Part shown: one piece after another, positions 1-5,973 of the stretch
Position numbering within the stretch: position 1 is the first letter of the stretch
Layout: each line of letters opens with the position of its first letter
NCBI GenBank assembly: GCA_030064695.1
Contig: JASHYV010000165.1
Span: forward strand, 1 to 12,925
DNA: 12,925 nt
Direction of reading: 5' to 3'
DNA from: Thermoplasmata archaeon
GTDB lineage: Archaea; Thermoplasmatota; Thermoplasmata; UBA184
Program-made: the position numbers and the translations under genes
The notes under the pieces: model-generated
Told to the model about the DNA's origin: nothing
The model's input: only the letters and a program-made list of their open reading frames with translations
The model's database searches: none

Positions 1-536
1 TCGTACACGGGCGTCGACGGGTACGACGTGTAGCCGGTGTCGACGTTGGCCGCGATGGTGTCGACCCCCGAGTACGCCGTGACGTTGTCCGGACCCACCG
101 TCTCGTTCTGGTCGGCCACGTAGACCTCCTCGTTCGAGGGGGCGTAGGTGGGCGTCTGCGCGTAGGCGAGGGTGCCGAGGTACGCCTGGCCGACGACCGT
201 GTTGGTGGCGCCCGAGATCACGGTCGTGTTGCTCGTGTTCTCGTTGGCCCAGAGCCCCACGCCGGTCGGGATGTAGATGTCCCCGTTCGCCGGATCGAAC
301 GTCCCCTCGATGCCCCCGCTGTTGGTCGCGATCGTCGCGATGACGGTGTTCGGTCCGCCCGTCGACGGGGTCGGGTCGAGCGGCCCTCCGCCTCGGGGCA
401 CGACGGCGACCCCGGTCGACGGGGAGGAGCCGGCCGCCGGCCGCTCGGCGAGGACGCCGACGGCCAGGCCGACGACGAACAGGCTGACGCAGAGCACGGC
501 CCACCCGGCCCGAGGGGTCCGCCGCCCGTCGCGCAT
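1..536 (-). CDS. Exported YVTN-type beta-propeller surface protein, N-terminal part (cut by window edge)
   Basis: Reading the minus strand from ATG at 536 gives 178 codons with no stop, so the gene runs off the left edge. The product starts with a basic stretch (MRDGRRTPRAG), then a hydrophobic segment at about residues 12-30 (WAVLCVSLFVVGLAVGVLA), which fits a signal peptide or membrane anchor. A Pro/Ser/Gly-rich linker follows. After it come repeats of about 40-50 residues with the YVTN propeller pattern: 'DPANGDIYIPT...TVISGATNTVVG' and then 'APSNEEVYVADQ...NVTAYSGVDTIAANV'. Several N-x-S/T sequons (NTS, NTT, NET, NVT) would suit N-glycosylation outside the cell. Function is inferred only as cell-surface binding or envelope structure; family members are rarely characterised. 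The ATG lies about 30 nt downstream of an AT-rich box on the same strand, supporting this start. The gene is divergent from the DUF6015-like gene at 647. Confidence 0.75.
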   Translation of the reverse strand, partial: MRDGRRTPRAGWAVLCVSLFVVGLAVGVLAERPAAGSSPSTGVAVVPRGGGPLDPTPSTGGPNTVIATIATNSGGIEGTFDPANGDIYIPTGVGLWANENTSNTTVISGATNTVVGQAYLGTLAYAQTPTYAPSNEEVYVADQNETVGPDNVTAYSGVDTIAANVDTGYTSYPSTPVY

Positions 537-564
537 CGGTGCGCGCCGGACTGGCGGCCGGGGC

Positions 565-574
565 AAAAACATTT
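565..574 (-). promoter_or_regulatory. Probable TATA-like box for the surface-protein gene
   Basis: The minus strand reads AAATGTTTTT here, an AT island in very GC-rich DNA. Its centre is about 33 nt upstream of the ATG at 536, so transcription would begin at or a few bases before the start codon. It is a weaker match than the other boxes in this window. Confidence 0.4.
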
Positions 575-613
575 GGACGACGCGGGAGGCGGGGGCCCCC
601 GAGCGCGCAACCC

Positions 614-619
614 ATTTTA
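614..619 (+). promoter_or_regulatory. Probable TATA box for the DUF6015-like gene
   Basis: The sequence ATTTTA sits about 30 nt upstream of the ATG at 647, the distance expected if transcription starts at the start codon. No Shine-Dalgarno sequence lies between them, so a leaderless mRNA is likely. Confidence 0.5.
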
Positions 620-646
620 CTCGGTGTGCGGTAGGTCCCCCGCCGT

Positions 647-1045
647 ATGGCCTCGATCACAGAGCAGGAGCTCACCCGGGCGATCGAGCGGACCCTGGTG
701 GCGCACGGCAAGGTGCCGATCGCTGACGCACGCCCGATCGCGCGCATGGTCCTCGGATATTTCGGGCTCGAGGACACCGTGCTCGACAACAAGCTCTCGA
801 GCGAGGACCGGGACCGGTTCTACCAGCTCGAGGAGGAGGGACTGCTCACCAGCGAGGAGGAGGACGCCACCGTCTCCCGCGGGAAGACCTGGCGGATCCA
901 CTACTGGCTCCTCAAGAAGGCCAAGATCCGGGATGTCGGCCAGTCGGGCGACGCCCCCAGCTCCGACCCGGGGGAGAGCGTCTACCAGTCGATCGGGGAG
1001 GCGGCCTGGCAGCGGAAGCCGGACCCGCCGCCCGCGTCGCGCTGA
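647..1045 (+). CDS. Small conserved archaeal protein, DUF6015-like
   Basis: A 132-residue soluble, acidic protein with no signal peptide or membrane segment. Residues 1-95 are predominantly helical in character and look like one compact domain. They include 'MVLGYFGLEDTVLDNKL', an acidic run (LLTSEEEDATV), and the ending 'GKTWRIHYWLLKKAKI'. The pattern of an 'F-G-x-x-D-x-x-L-D-N' segment followed by 'W-R-I-H-Y-W' matches my memory of the DUF6015 family found in Thermoplasmata, whose function is unknown. The last 35 residues are Pro/Ser/Gly-rich and probably disordered. The helical layout ending in a possible beta-wing could be a winged-helix regulator, but no DNA-binding residues are demonstrable. 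It is convergent with the PrsW gene, with only 4 nt between the stop codons. The start is supported by the TATA-like box 30 nt upstream. The gene is confident; the family name is moderately so. Confidence 0.75.
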   Translation: MASITEQELTRAIERTLVAHGKVPIADARPIARMVLGYFGLEDTVLDNKLSSEDRDRFYQLEEEGLLTSEEEDATVSRGKTWRIHYWLLKKAKIRDVGQSGDAPSSDPGESVYQSIGEAAWQRKPDPPPASR

Positions 1046-1049
1046 CCGC

Positions 1050-1892
1050 TCACGAAGTTCCGGGGGGCCGGCCCGTGCCGGGCCCGTACCGACGCGCGCC
1101 GAGCAGCAGGGCCGGGTAGCTGCTGGTCGCGATCACCGACCGGACGTGCTCGATCGCGCCGAACGCGAAGCCGATGGCGGCGAACAGCGCGATCAGCGAG
1201 GCGGCGTCGACCGCGAACCCGCTCACGCCGAGCACGGCGAGGATCGCGGCCAGCGACGCGAGGGCGTTGAAGGTCGCGTGCATCAGCACCGCGAGGAGGT
1301 AGTACGCCCCGCTGCCGGGCCCGGGGACCCCGAACTTGGAGCGGGCGTACCCGTAGCCGAACATGCCGGTCGAGCTCCCGTGCAGGAGGACGCTCGAAAG
1401 GCTCCGGATGAGGATCAGCGCGATCCCCGCCGCCAGCCCGCCCACGATGAACGCGGCGACCCCGTAGAGGAACGTCTCGAAGAACCCGAAGCCGAGACCG
1501 ACCGACGCGCCGAAGACGGGGCCGTCCGAGAGCTGCTTGATCTTGGAGTTCGAGGCGGCGACGCCCGAGGCTTTCAGGGCCTCTTCGATGAACGGCGCGA
1601 CCACGAGCACGAGGAAGAACGACCCCCACGGCGAGTTGCCGTTCAGGAACAGGAACTCCGGGCCCGGGAGCTGCGAGCTCGCCGCCGTGCCGAGGTCGAC
1701 GATGATCGCCTCCAGGATCCCGGCGACGATCGTCGCGAAGAGGGCTCCGTAGGCGAACGCCTTCAGGATGTCGCCCCAGGCCGGCCGCCCGGCGCGCTCC
1801 GTGCCGCGGACCCAGCTCAGGTAGAGCAGCGCCGGGATCAGCGAGACCAGGACCAGGACCACGAGGTCGATCGCGCCGGTCGTCGCGTTCAC
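1050..1892 (-). CDS. PrsW-family intramembrane (glutamic-type) protease
   Basis: A 280-residue polytopic membrane protein with about eight hydrophobic segments. It carries the conserved intramembrane signatures of the PrsW/CPBP protease group: 'APFIEEALKA' with the paired glutamates E103-E104, 'GFGFFETFLYG' with E139, 'LLHGSSTGMFGYG' with H171, and 'LMHATFNALA' with H205 and N209. In bacteria PrsW cleaves anti-sigma factors within the membrane; archaea lack sigma factors, so the substrate here is unknown and may be a membrane-tethered regulator or envelope protein. The start is a GTG at 1892 whose bases overlap the TGA stop of the upstream dehydrogenase gene (GTGA), indicating translational coupling. 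The hydrophilic C-terminal tail (GARRYGPGTGRPPGTS) is probably cytoplasmic. All key family residues are present, so it is likely active. Family assignment is good; physiological role is not known. Confidence 0.85.
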   Translation of the reverse strand: MNATTGAIDLVVLVLVSLIPALLYLSWVRGTERAGRPAWGDILKAFAYGALFATIVAGILEAIIVDLGTAASSQLPGPEFLFLNGNSPWGSFFLVLVVAPFIEEALKASGVAASNSKIKQLSDGPVFGASVGLGFGFFETFLYGVAAFIVGGLAAGIALILIRSLSSVLLHGSSTGMFGYGYARSKFGVPGPGSGAYYLLAVLMHATFNALASLAAILAVLGVSGFAVDAASLIALFAAIGFAFGAIEHVRSVIATSSYPALLLGARRYGPGTGRPPGTS

Positions 1893-2803
1893 GGAGCCTT
1901 CGCCTCCGACGGATAGGCGTAGAACCCTTCACCCGTCTTTCGGCCCAGCTTTTTGGCCGCCACCATGGTCCGAAGGAGCGGGCAGGCCCGGTACCGGGGG
2001 TCCCGGTAGCCGTCCCAGAGCACGTCCAGGATCGAGACGGCCGTGTCGATGCCGACCAGGTCGACGAGCTCGAACGGTCCCATGGGGTGGTGGAAGCCGA
2101 GCCGGTAGGCGGTGTCGATGTCCTCCTTCGTCGCCACGCCCTCGAACAGCATCCAGGCGGCCTCGTTGACCAGGACCGCCAGGGCGCGCGTGGTGACGAA
2201 GCCCGGGGTGTCGGCGCTCGTGACGACGGTCTTGCCGAGGCTGACGGCGAACGCGCGCGCCGACTCGACGATCTCGGGGCGGGTGGTGTGGCCCGGGATG
2301 AGCTCGACGAGCCCCATCTGCAGGACGGGGTTGAAGAAGTGGAGTCCGACGAGTCGGCCCGGGTCCCGGAGATCCTGGGCGATGGAGGTGATTGGCAGCG
2401 AGGAGGTGTTCGACGCGAGGAGCGCCCCCGGCTGGGCGGAGCCCTCGAGCTCGGAGAACAGCTGGCGCTTCAGCGCCAGGTTCTCCGGCGCGGCCTCCAC
2501 GACGATCTGCGCGGAGTCGACGCGCCGCAGCCCGATCGCCGTGTCGAGCCGGGCGAGCGCGGCGTCCCGGTCCCCGGGCCCGATCTTGCGCCGTTCGACC
2601 TGCTTCTCCAGCGCGCGACGCGCGCTCGCGAGGCCCCGGGCGACGAACTCCTCCCGCACGTCCTCGAGCGTCACCGGGTAGCCGGCGAGGGCGGCCTGGG
2701 CGGCGATCCCGCTCCCCATGATCCCGGCGCCGACCACGAACACGCGTCGCTGCACCGAGTCGCGCGGATCGCTCTCGGACGCGGCGGTCCCGCCGTCGCT
2801 CAC
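1889..2803 (-). CDS. 3-hydroxybutyryl-CoA dehydrogenase (3-hydroxyacyl-CoA dehydrogenase family)
   Basis: A 304-residue cytosolic enzyme predicted to interconvert (S)-3-hydroxyacyl-CoA and 3-ketoacyl-CoA with NAD(P), as in short-chain beta-oxidation. The Rossmann domain has 'VFVVGAGIMGSGIA' with the dinucleotide loop at residues 25-30, followed by an acidic 'LED' (E47, D48) after beta-2 that favours NAD. Catalytic-region motifs are 'SNTSSLPI' (about 131-138), 'GLHFFNPV' (H155) and 'GLVELI' (E167), forming the His-Glu pair. The C-terminal helical domain has 'GFHHPMGPFELVDLVGID'. The usual Asn of 'GFxxNR' is Thr here (GFVTTR, T205); Ser/Thr variants occur in related sequences. The reading frame stays open far upstream, but the GTG at 2803, overlapping the preceding TGA as GTGA, gives the usual family length. 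The first 18 residues are a polar extension, so the GTG at codon 17 is an alternative start. It is the middle gene of a coupled three-gene run. Chain-length preference cannot be read from sequence. Confidence 0.88.
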   Translation of the reverse strand: MSDGGTAASESDPRDSVQRRVFVVGAGIMGSGIAAQAALAGYPVTLEDVREEFVARGLASARRALEKQVERRKIGPGDRDAALARLDTAIGLRRVDSAQIVVEAAPENLALKRQLFSELEGSAQPGALLASNTSSLPITSIAQDLRDPGRLVGLHFFNPVLQMGLVELIPGHTTRPEIVESARAFAVSLGKTVVTSADTPGFVTTRALAVLVNEAAWMLFEGVATKEDIDTAYRLGFHHPMGPFELVDLVGIDTAVSILDVLWDGYRDPRYRACPLLRTMVAAKKLGRKTGEGFYAYPSEAKAP

Positions 2804-3735
2804 AGGACCATCCGCAGACCGGGCTCGTGACGCGTGAGCTCGAGGTACTGGCAGCTCCGGCAGTACTCGCCCGCGGCGGGCTCGCCGCAGCCCCGGCACC
2901 GGCCGGGGGCGCCGGCGGAGTCCCCGGCCAGGATCCGGTCGAGCAGGCGGTCCCGGGTCCGCAGCAGTGCCTGCCGGGTCCCGGGCTGGGCCTCTTCGAG
3001 CGACCAGACGATCTCCCGAAACCGGTTCCGGAGCGCCCGCGGAGCATGCGGGCACTCGCCGTGGTCGAACGGGAGTCCCCGCGACCGGGCGTAGAGGTAG
3101 ACCTCCCGCTCCGGTACCCGGGCGAGCGGAGCGATCCGAGGGACCAGCCCGTCCTGGCGCCCCCGGTGCGGCGCCATCCGCACGAGTCGATCGAGGTCCC
3201 CCTGGACCACGTTCATCAGCACCGTCTGGGCGAGGTCGTCGAGATTGAATCCGAGCACGAGGGCGTCCGCGCCGACCTCGCGCGCTCCGCGGTTCAAGAG
3301 GCCCCGCCTCCACACGCCGCAGAACGAGCACGGCACCGTGCCGCCGAGCTCGCGGGCCGCCCGGTCGGTCGTCGTCCCGAGCTCGGAGTCGGCGCGCACC
3401 ACCCGGTGCTCGACCTGGAGGCTCCGGGCGAGCTCCTCCGCGCGCCGGAGCGTCGCCGGCCGATATCGCTCGATCCCCTCGTCGACGCTGAGCGCGACGA
3501 TCCGGACGCCCCGGCGCGGTCGGTACCGTTCCGAGGTGAGGGCCAGCGCGGTCGCGGAGTCCTTGCCTCCGGAGAGGGCCACGGCGAGCGTCCCGTGCGC
3601 GAATCCGGGCAACTGGCGCCGGAACTCCTGGGCCACCCGACGCTCGACGGAGGCGCGGAAATGGCGGTCGCACAGGTGCTGTCCACGGTACGGCTGATCG
3701 ACCACCGCGGGGGCGTCGCACCGAGAACAGTTCAC
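2800..3735 (-). CDS. tRNA 2-thiolation protein, NcsA/TtuA (CTU1) type
   Basis: A 311-residue adenylating sulfurtransferase that replaces a tRNA uridine oxygen with sulfur, either U34 (NcsA type) or position 54 (TtuA type). An N-terminal zinc site is formed by C3, C6, C22 and H25. The PP-loop ATPase motif 'LSGGKDS' is at residues 54-60. 'PCSFCG' supplies C136 and C139, and 'HGECPHA' supplies C228; together these match the three cysteines that hold a [4Fe-4S] cluster in characterised TtuA/NcsA proteins. 'GFNLDDLAQTVLMN' (162-175) is the conserved helix after the cluster. A second zinc ribbon ends the protein (C280, C283, C292, C295). The GTG at 3735 is chosen because it starts directly at the zinc motif and lies about 27 nt below a GTAAAATA box with no Shine-Dalgarno sequence. 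It heads the coupled run with the dehydrogenase and protease. Which tRNA position is modified cannot be settled from this sequence alone. Confidence 0.88.
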   Translation of the reverse strand: MNCSRCDAPAVVDQPYRGQHLCDRHFRASVERRVAQEFRRQLPGFAHGTLAVALSGGKDSATALALTSERYRPRRGVRIVALSVDEGIERYRPATLRRAEELARSLQVEHRVVRADSELGTTTDRAARELGGTVPCSFCGVWRRGLLNRGAREVGADALVLGFNLDDLAQTVLMNVVQGDLDRLVRMAPHRGRQDGLVPRIAPLARVPEREVYLYARSRGLPFDHGECPHAPRALRNRFREIVWSLEEAQPGTRQALLRTRDRLLDRILAGDSAGAPGRCRGCGEPAAGEYCRSCQYLELTRHEPGLRMVL

Positions 3736-3758
3736 GTCCCAACGGAACCCCTTCGGCC

Positions 3759-3766
3759 TATTTTAC
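3759..3766 (-). promoter_or_regulatory. Probable TATA box for the ncsA-like/hydroxyacyl-CoA dehydrogenase/prsW run
   Basis: The minus strand reads GTAAAATA, centred about 27 nt upstream of the GTG at 3735. It is the only AT-rich box ahead of the run, and downstream genes overlap, so it probably drives all three genes from a leaderless transcript. Confidence 0.6.
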
Positions 3767-3798
3767 GAAAAACCGACGTGCGACCTTCCTCTGCGTCC

Positions 3799-3809
3799 AA
3801 TAGTTTAAG
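3799..3809 (+). promoter_or_regulatory. Probable TATA box for xerA and downstream genes
   Basis: The sequence AATAGTTTAAG lies about 27-37 nt upstream of the ATG at 3836. The 100-nt gap 3736-3835 thus holds two divergent promoter-like boxes about 40 nt apart and nothing else I recognise. A short CCCGA/TCGGG inverted repeat follows at 3811-3822 and may be incidental. Confidence 0.5.
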
Positions 3810-3835
3810 CCCCGAAGTCGGGCCAAGTCCGCCCG

Positions 3836-4750
3836 ATGGCAACGGCTTCTCGGCTCGCCCGCGCCGCCGGGGAGCCTCGGCGGGCTCCGGGACCCTCCGG
3901 CGAGCCGCGAGAGCTCTCCACGTTCAGCGTCCCGGAGCTCGTGGACCGGTTCCAGCGGATGCTGCAGGCCCAGGAACGCAGCCCCTGCACGGTGAAGCAG
4001 TACGGGCACATCGCGCGCACCTTCCTCTCCTACGCCCAGAAGCCGATCGACGAGGTCACGCTCCGCGACCTGGAGGCGTTCCGGGAGTACCTCGTGCTCC
4101 AGCGCCACTACTCGAAGAACTCGCTCTACACGACCGTGCGCGGGCTCACGTGCCTCTTCCGGAGCTTCGGCTTCTCCGTCGCCGACCAGCTGGTGCCCCC
4201 GCGCCGCCCCGAGCGGCTGCCCCGGTACCTGAGCGAGGAGGAGATGCACCGGCTCTTCGAGGCCGTGAAGGAGTCGCCGCGGGACAGCGCGATGGTCCAC
4301 GTGCTGGCGTTCGCCGGGCTTCGGGTCAGCGAGCTCTGCCACTTGGAGCTCGAGGACATCGAGTTCGAACGGAACATCCTGCACGTCCGGTCCGGCAAGG
4401 GCGACAAGGACCGGGAGGTCGTGCTCGAGGACCGGACCCGGGCGGCGATCGACCGCTACCTGACCGAGCGCACCCTCGCCGGCGAGGGCAGCGCCCGGCT
4501 GTTCGCCGTGGGCCCCGTCACCGTCGAGCGGATCGTCCGGCGGGCCGCGACCTCGGCCGGCATCCCGCGCCGCGTGACGCCCCACATGCTGCGCCACACG
4601 CTCGCGACCGCGCTCCTGTCCCGGGGGTGCGACATCCGGTACATCCAGAAGCTGCTGGGCCACGCCTCCGTCGCGACGACGCAGATCTACACCCACGTCG
4701 ACACGAACGCGCTGCGCGACGCGTACACTCGGGCGAAGCCGCAGTATTAA
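3836..4750 (+). CDS. xerA: XerA-type tyrosine recombinase
   Basis: A 304-residue site-specific recombinase predicted to resolve chromosome dimers at a dif-like site. Residues 28-115 form the SAM-like core-binding domain (TVKQYGHIARTFLSYA...FREYLVLQ). The catalytic domain from about residue 130 has the complete active-site set: R163 in 'AGLRVSEL', K188 in 'SGKGDKDR', H250 and R253 in 'HMLRHTLAT', H276 in 'LLGHAS', and the nucleophile Y285 in 'TQIYTHV'. Archaeal XerA works alone, without a XerC/D pair, and length and motifs fit that type. The first 27 residues are an Ala/Pro/Arg-rich extension, probably disordered. No phage or integrative-element genes, tRNA target or direct repeats lie beside it, so a housekeeping role is favoured over an element integrase. 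It is followed after 23 nt by the FAD oxidoreductase gene. No dif site was recognised in this window. Confidence 0.88.
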   Translation: MATASRLARAAGEPRRAPGPSGEPRELSTFSVPELVDRFQRMLQAQERSPCTVKQYGHIARTFLSYAQKPIDEVTLRDLEAFREYLVLQRHYSKNSLYTTVRGLTCLFRSFGFSVADQLVPPRRPERLPRYLSEEEMHRLFEAVKESPRDSAMVHVLAFAGLRVSELCHLELEDIEFERNILHVRSGKGDKDREVVLEDRTRAAIDRYLTERTLAGEGSARLFAVGPVTVERIVRRAATSAGIPRRVTPHMLRHTLATALLSRGCDIRYIQKLLGHASVATTQIYTHVDTNALRDAYTRAKPQY

Positions 4751-4773
4751 CCCCGTCCGCCGTTCGGGCCGCG

Positions 4774-5973
4774 GTGCCGACCGACCGCGTCGAGATCACG
4801 ATCCTGGGCGCCGGCATCGCCGGGTGCGCGCTCGCTCACCATCTCGCGCGCCTCGGCATGAAGCCGATCGTGCTGTACGACCCCGCCACGCCGGCGGCCG
4901 GGGCCACCGGGCGGGCCGCCGGGGTCGTCACCGAGCAGCTCTGGAACGAGTGGGACACGGCCGTCGCGCGCGAGTCGAAGGAGGAGTACTCGGCGCTGGC
5001 GGCGCGATGGGACCCCACCGCCTACACCCGGAACGGGTTCGCCCGGTTCACCCGCGACCCGGTCGCGACCGAAGTGCTCGAGGAGACCGTCCGTCGCCTG
5101 CGCGAGTGGGGCGTCGAGGTCCGGACGATCGGCGCTCCGGAGCTCTCGGACCGGATTCCCTGGGGGCGGTTCGACGACGTCCGCGGGGCGATCTGGAGCG
5201 AGGGCGACGCGGTCGTGACCCCGAGCGCGATCGCCGAGATCTACGCCGAGCAGGCGCGGAACGGGGGCGTCGACGTCCGGCTCGCCACGCCGATGCAGGC
5301 GCTCCGGAGGGAGAGCGGGGCCTGGGAGCTCGACACGGGAGGACGCACGATCCGTTCGGAGCTGCTCGTGGTCGCGGCGGGCGCCTGGTCGAAGCGCATT
5401 CTGGCGGGGCTCGGCCACGCCCTGCCGCTCGCTCCCTACCGGACCCAGGCCGCCGTGCTGCGTCCCTCCTCACCCCGCTCGGACCCCTTTCCCTCCGTCC
5501 ATGACCTCGACCTCGACGTCTACGTGCGACCCGAGGCGAACGGCCGGATCCTGGCCGGCGACGGCACGGAGCTCGTGGAGGTCGACCCCGACACGTTCCG
5601 CCCGGGCGGCGACGAGCGCTTCGTCGCCCACCTGGCGGAGTCGTTCGCGAGCCGGTTCCCGGGGTGGGCCGACGCGGAGCTCGTCCGGGCGTGGGCGGGG
5701 GTGTGCACGTCGACGCCCGACCGGCGTCCGATGGTGGGACCAGTCGACCCGGAGACGGGGCTCCTCGTGGTGACGGGATTCAACGGGTTCGGCGTGATGC
5801 GCGCGGGCGGCGTCGCGAAGCGGCTCGCGACGGCGCTCGCCGGCCACCCCGAGGGACCGGACGCGTACTCGGCCCTCGCGCCCGTGCTGCCGTCCCGGTT
5901 CGCAGGGTACACCCGCCCGTTCGCCCCGCGGCCCGGGTTCACGCTGGAGGGGGGCGATGCCCCTCGCTTCTGA
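4774..5973 (+). CDS. FAD-dependent oxidoreductase, DAO (glycine/D-amino acid oxidase-like) family
   Basis: A 399-residue flavoprotein. 'VEITILGAGIAGCALA' is the N-terminal FAD-binding Rossmann motif (GAGIAG at residues 12-17). The segment 'TGRAAGVVTEQ' fits the flavin-contacting loop of the DAO family, and the C-terminal half has 'STPDRRPMVGPV' and 'GFNGFGVMRAGG' (335-346), which close over the flavin. Family members oxidise secondary or primary amines or 2-hydroxy acids, passing electrons to oxygen or a carrier. The substrate cannot be read here. The frame is open far upstream through unrelated DNA, but GTG at 4774 is the only plausible start before the FAD motif, 23 nt after the xerA stop; no strong ribosome site is visible. 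Its end overlaps the glycerate kinase start by 17 nt, suggesting cotranscription and possibly a role in hydroxyacid or amino acid breakdown feeding glycerate; that link is an inference. Confidence 0.82.
   Translation: MPTDRVEITILGAGIAGCALAHHLARLGMKPIVLYDPATPAAGATGRAAGVVTEQLWNEWDTAVARESKEEYSALAARWDPTAYTRNGFARFTRDPVATEVLEETVRRLREWGVEVRTIGAPELSDRIPWGRFDDVRGAIWSEGDAVVTPSAIAEIYAEQARNGGVDVRLATPMQALRRESGAWELDTGGRTIRSELLVVAAGAWSKRILAGLGHALPLAPYRTQAAVLRPSSPRSDPFPSVHDLDLDVYVRPEANGRILAGDGTELVEVDPDTFRPGGDERFVAHLAESFASRFPGWADAELVRAWAGVCTSTPDRRPMVGPVDPETGLLVVTGFNGFGVMRAGGVAKRLATALAGHPEGPDAYSALAPVLPSRFAGYTRPFAPRPGFTLEGGDAPRF

Noticed and set aside
573..1916. A 447-codon plus-strand frame across the DUF6015-like and PrsW genes
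   Set aside because: Out of frame with one gene and antisense to another that has all family motifs; the composition (Arg, Asp, Glu, Gly) is typical of a GC shadow.
2804..3742. A possible fusion of the hydroxyacyl-CoA dehydrogenase with an N-terminal domain (617-codon frame)
   Set aside because: The extra part is a +1 shadow of the thiolase gene with no domain, and the GTGA overlap gives a normal family length.
3736..3835. A dif site for XerA next to its gene
   Set aside because: I see no 28-bp site with two 11-bp inverted arms; only a 5-bp CCCGA/TCGGG pair, too short to count.
3836..4750. xerA as the integrase of a mobile element with tRNA-Cys as attachment site
   Set aside because: No cargo, no direct repeat of the tRNA 3' end was seen, and all neighbours are housekeeping genes; the tRNA is 8 kb away.
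2827..4773. The oxidoreductase frame stays open for about 650 codons upstream, suggesting a giant fusion
   Set aside because: The upstream part is antisense to the thiolase gene and out of frame with xerA; recognisable FAD-binding sequence begins only after the GTG at 4774.
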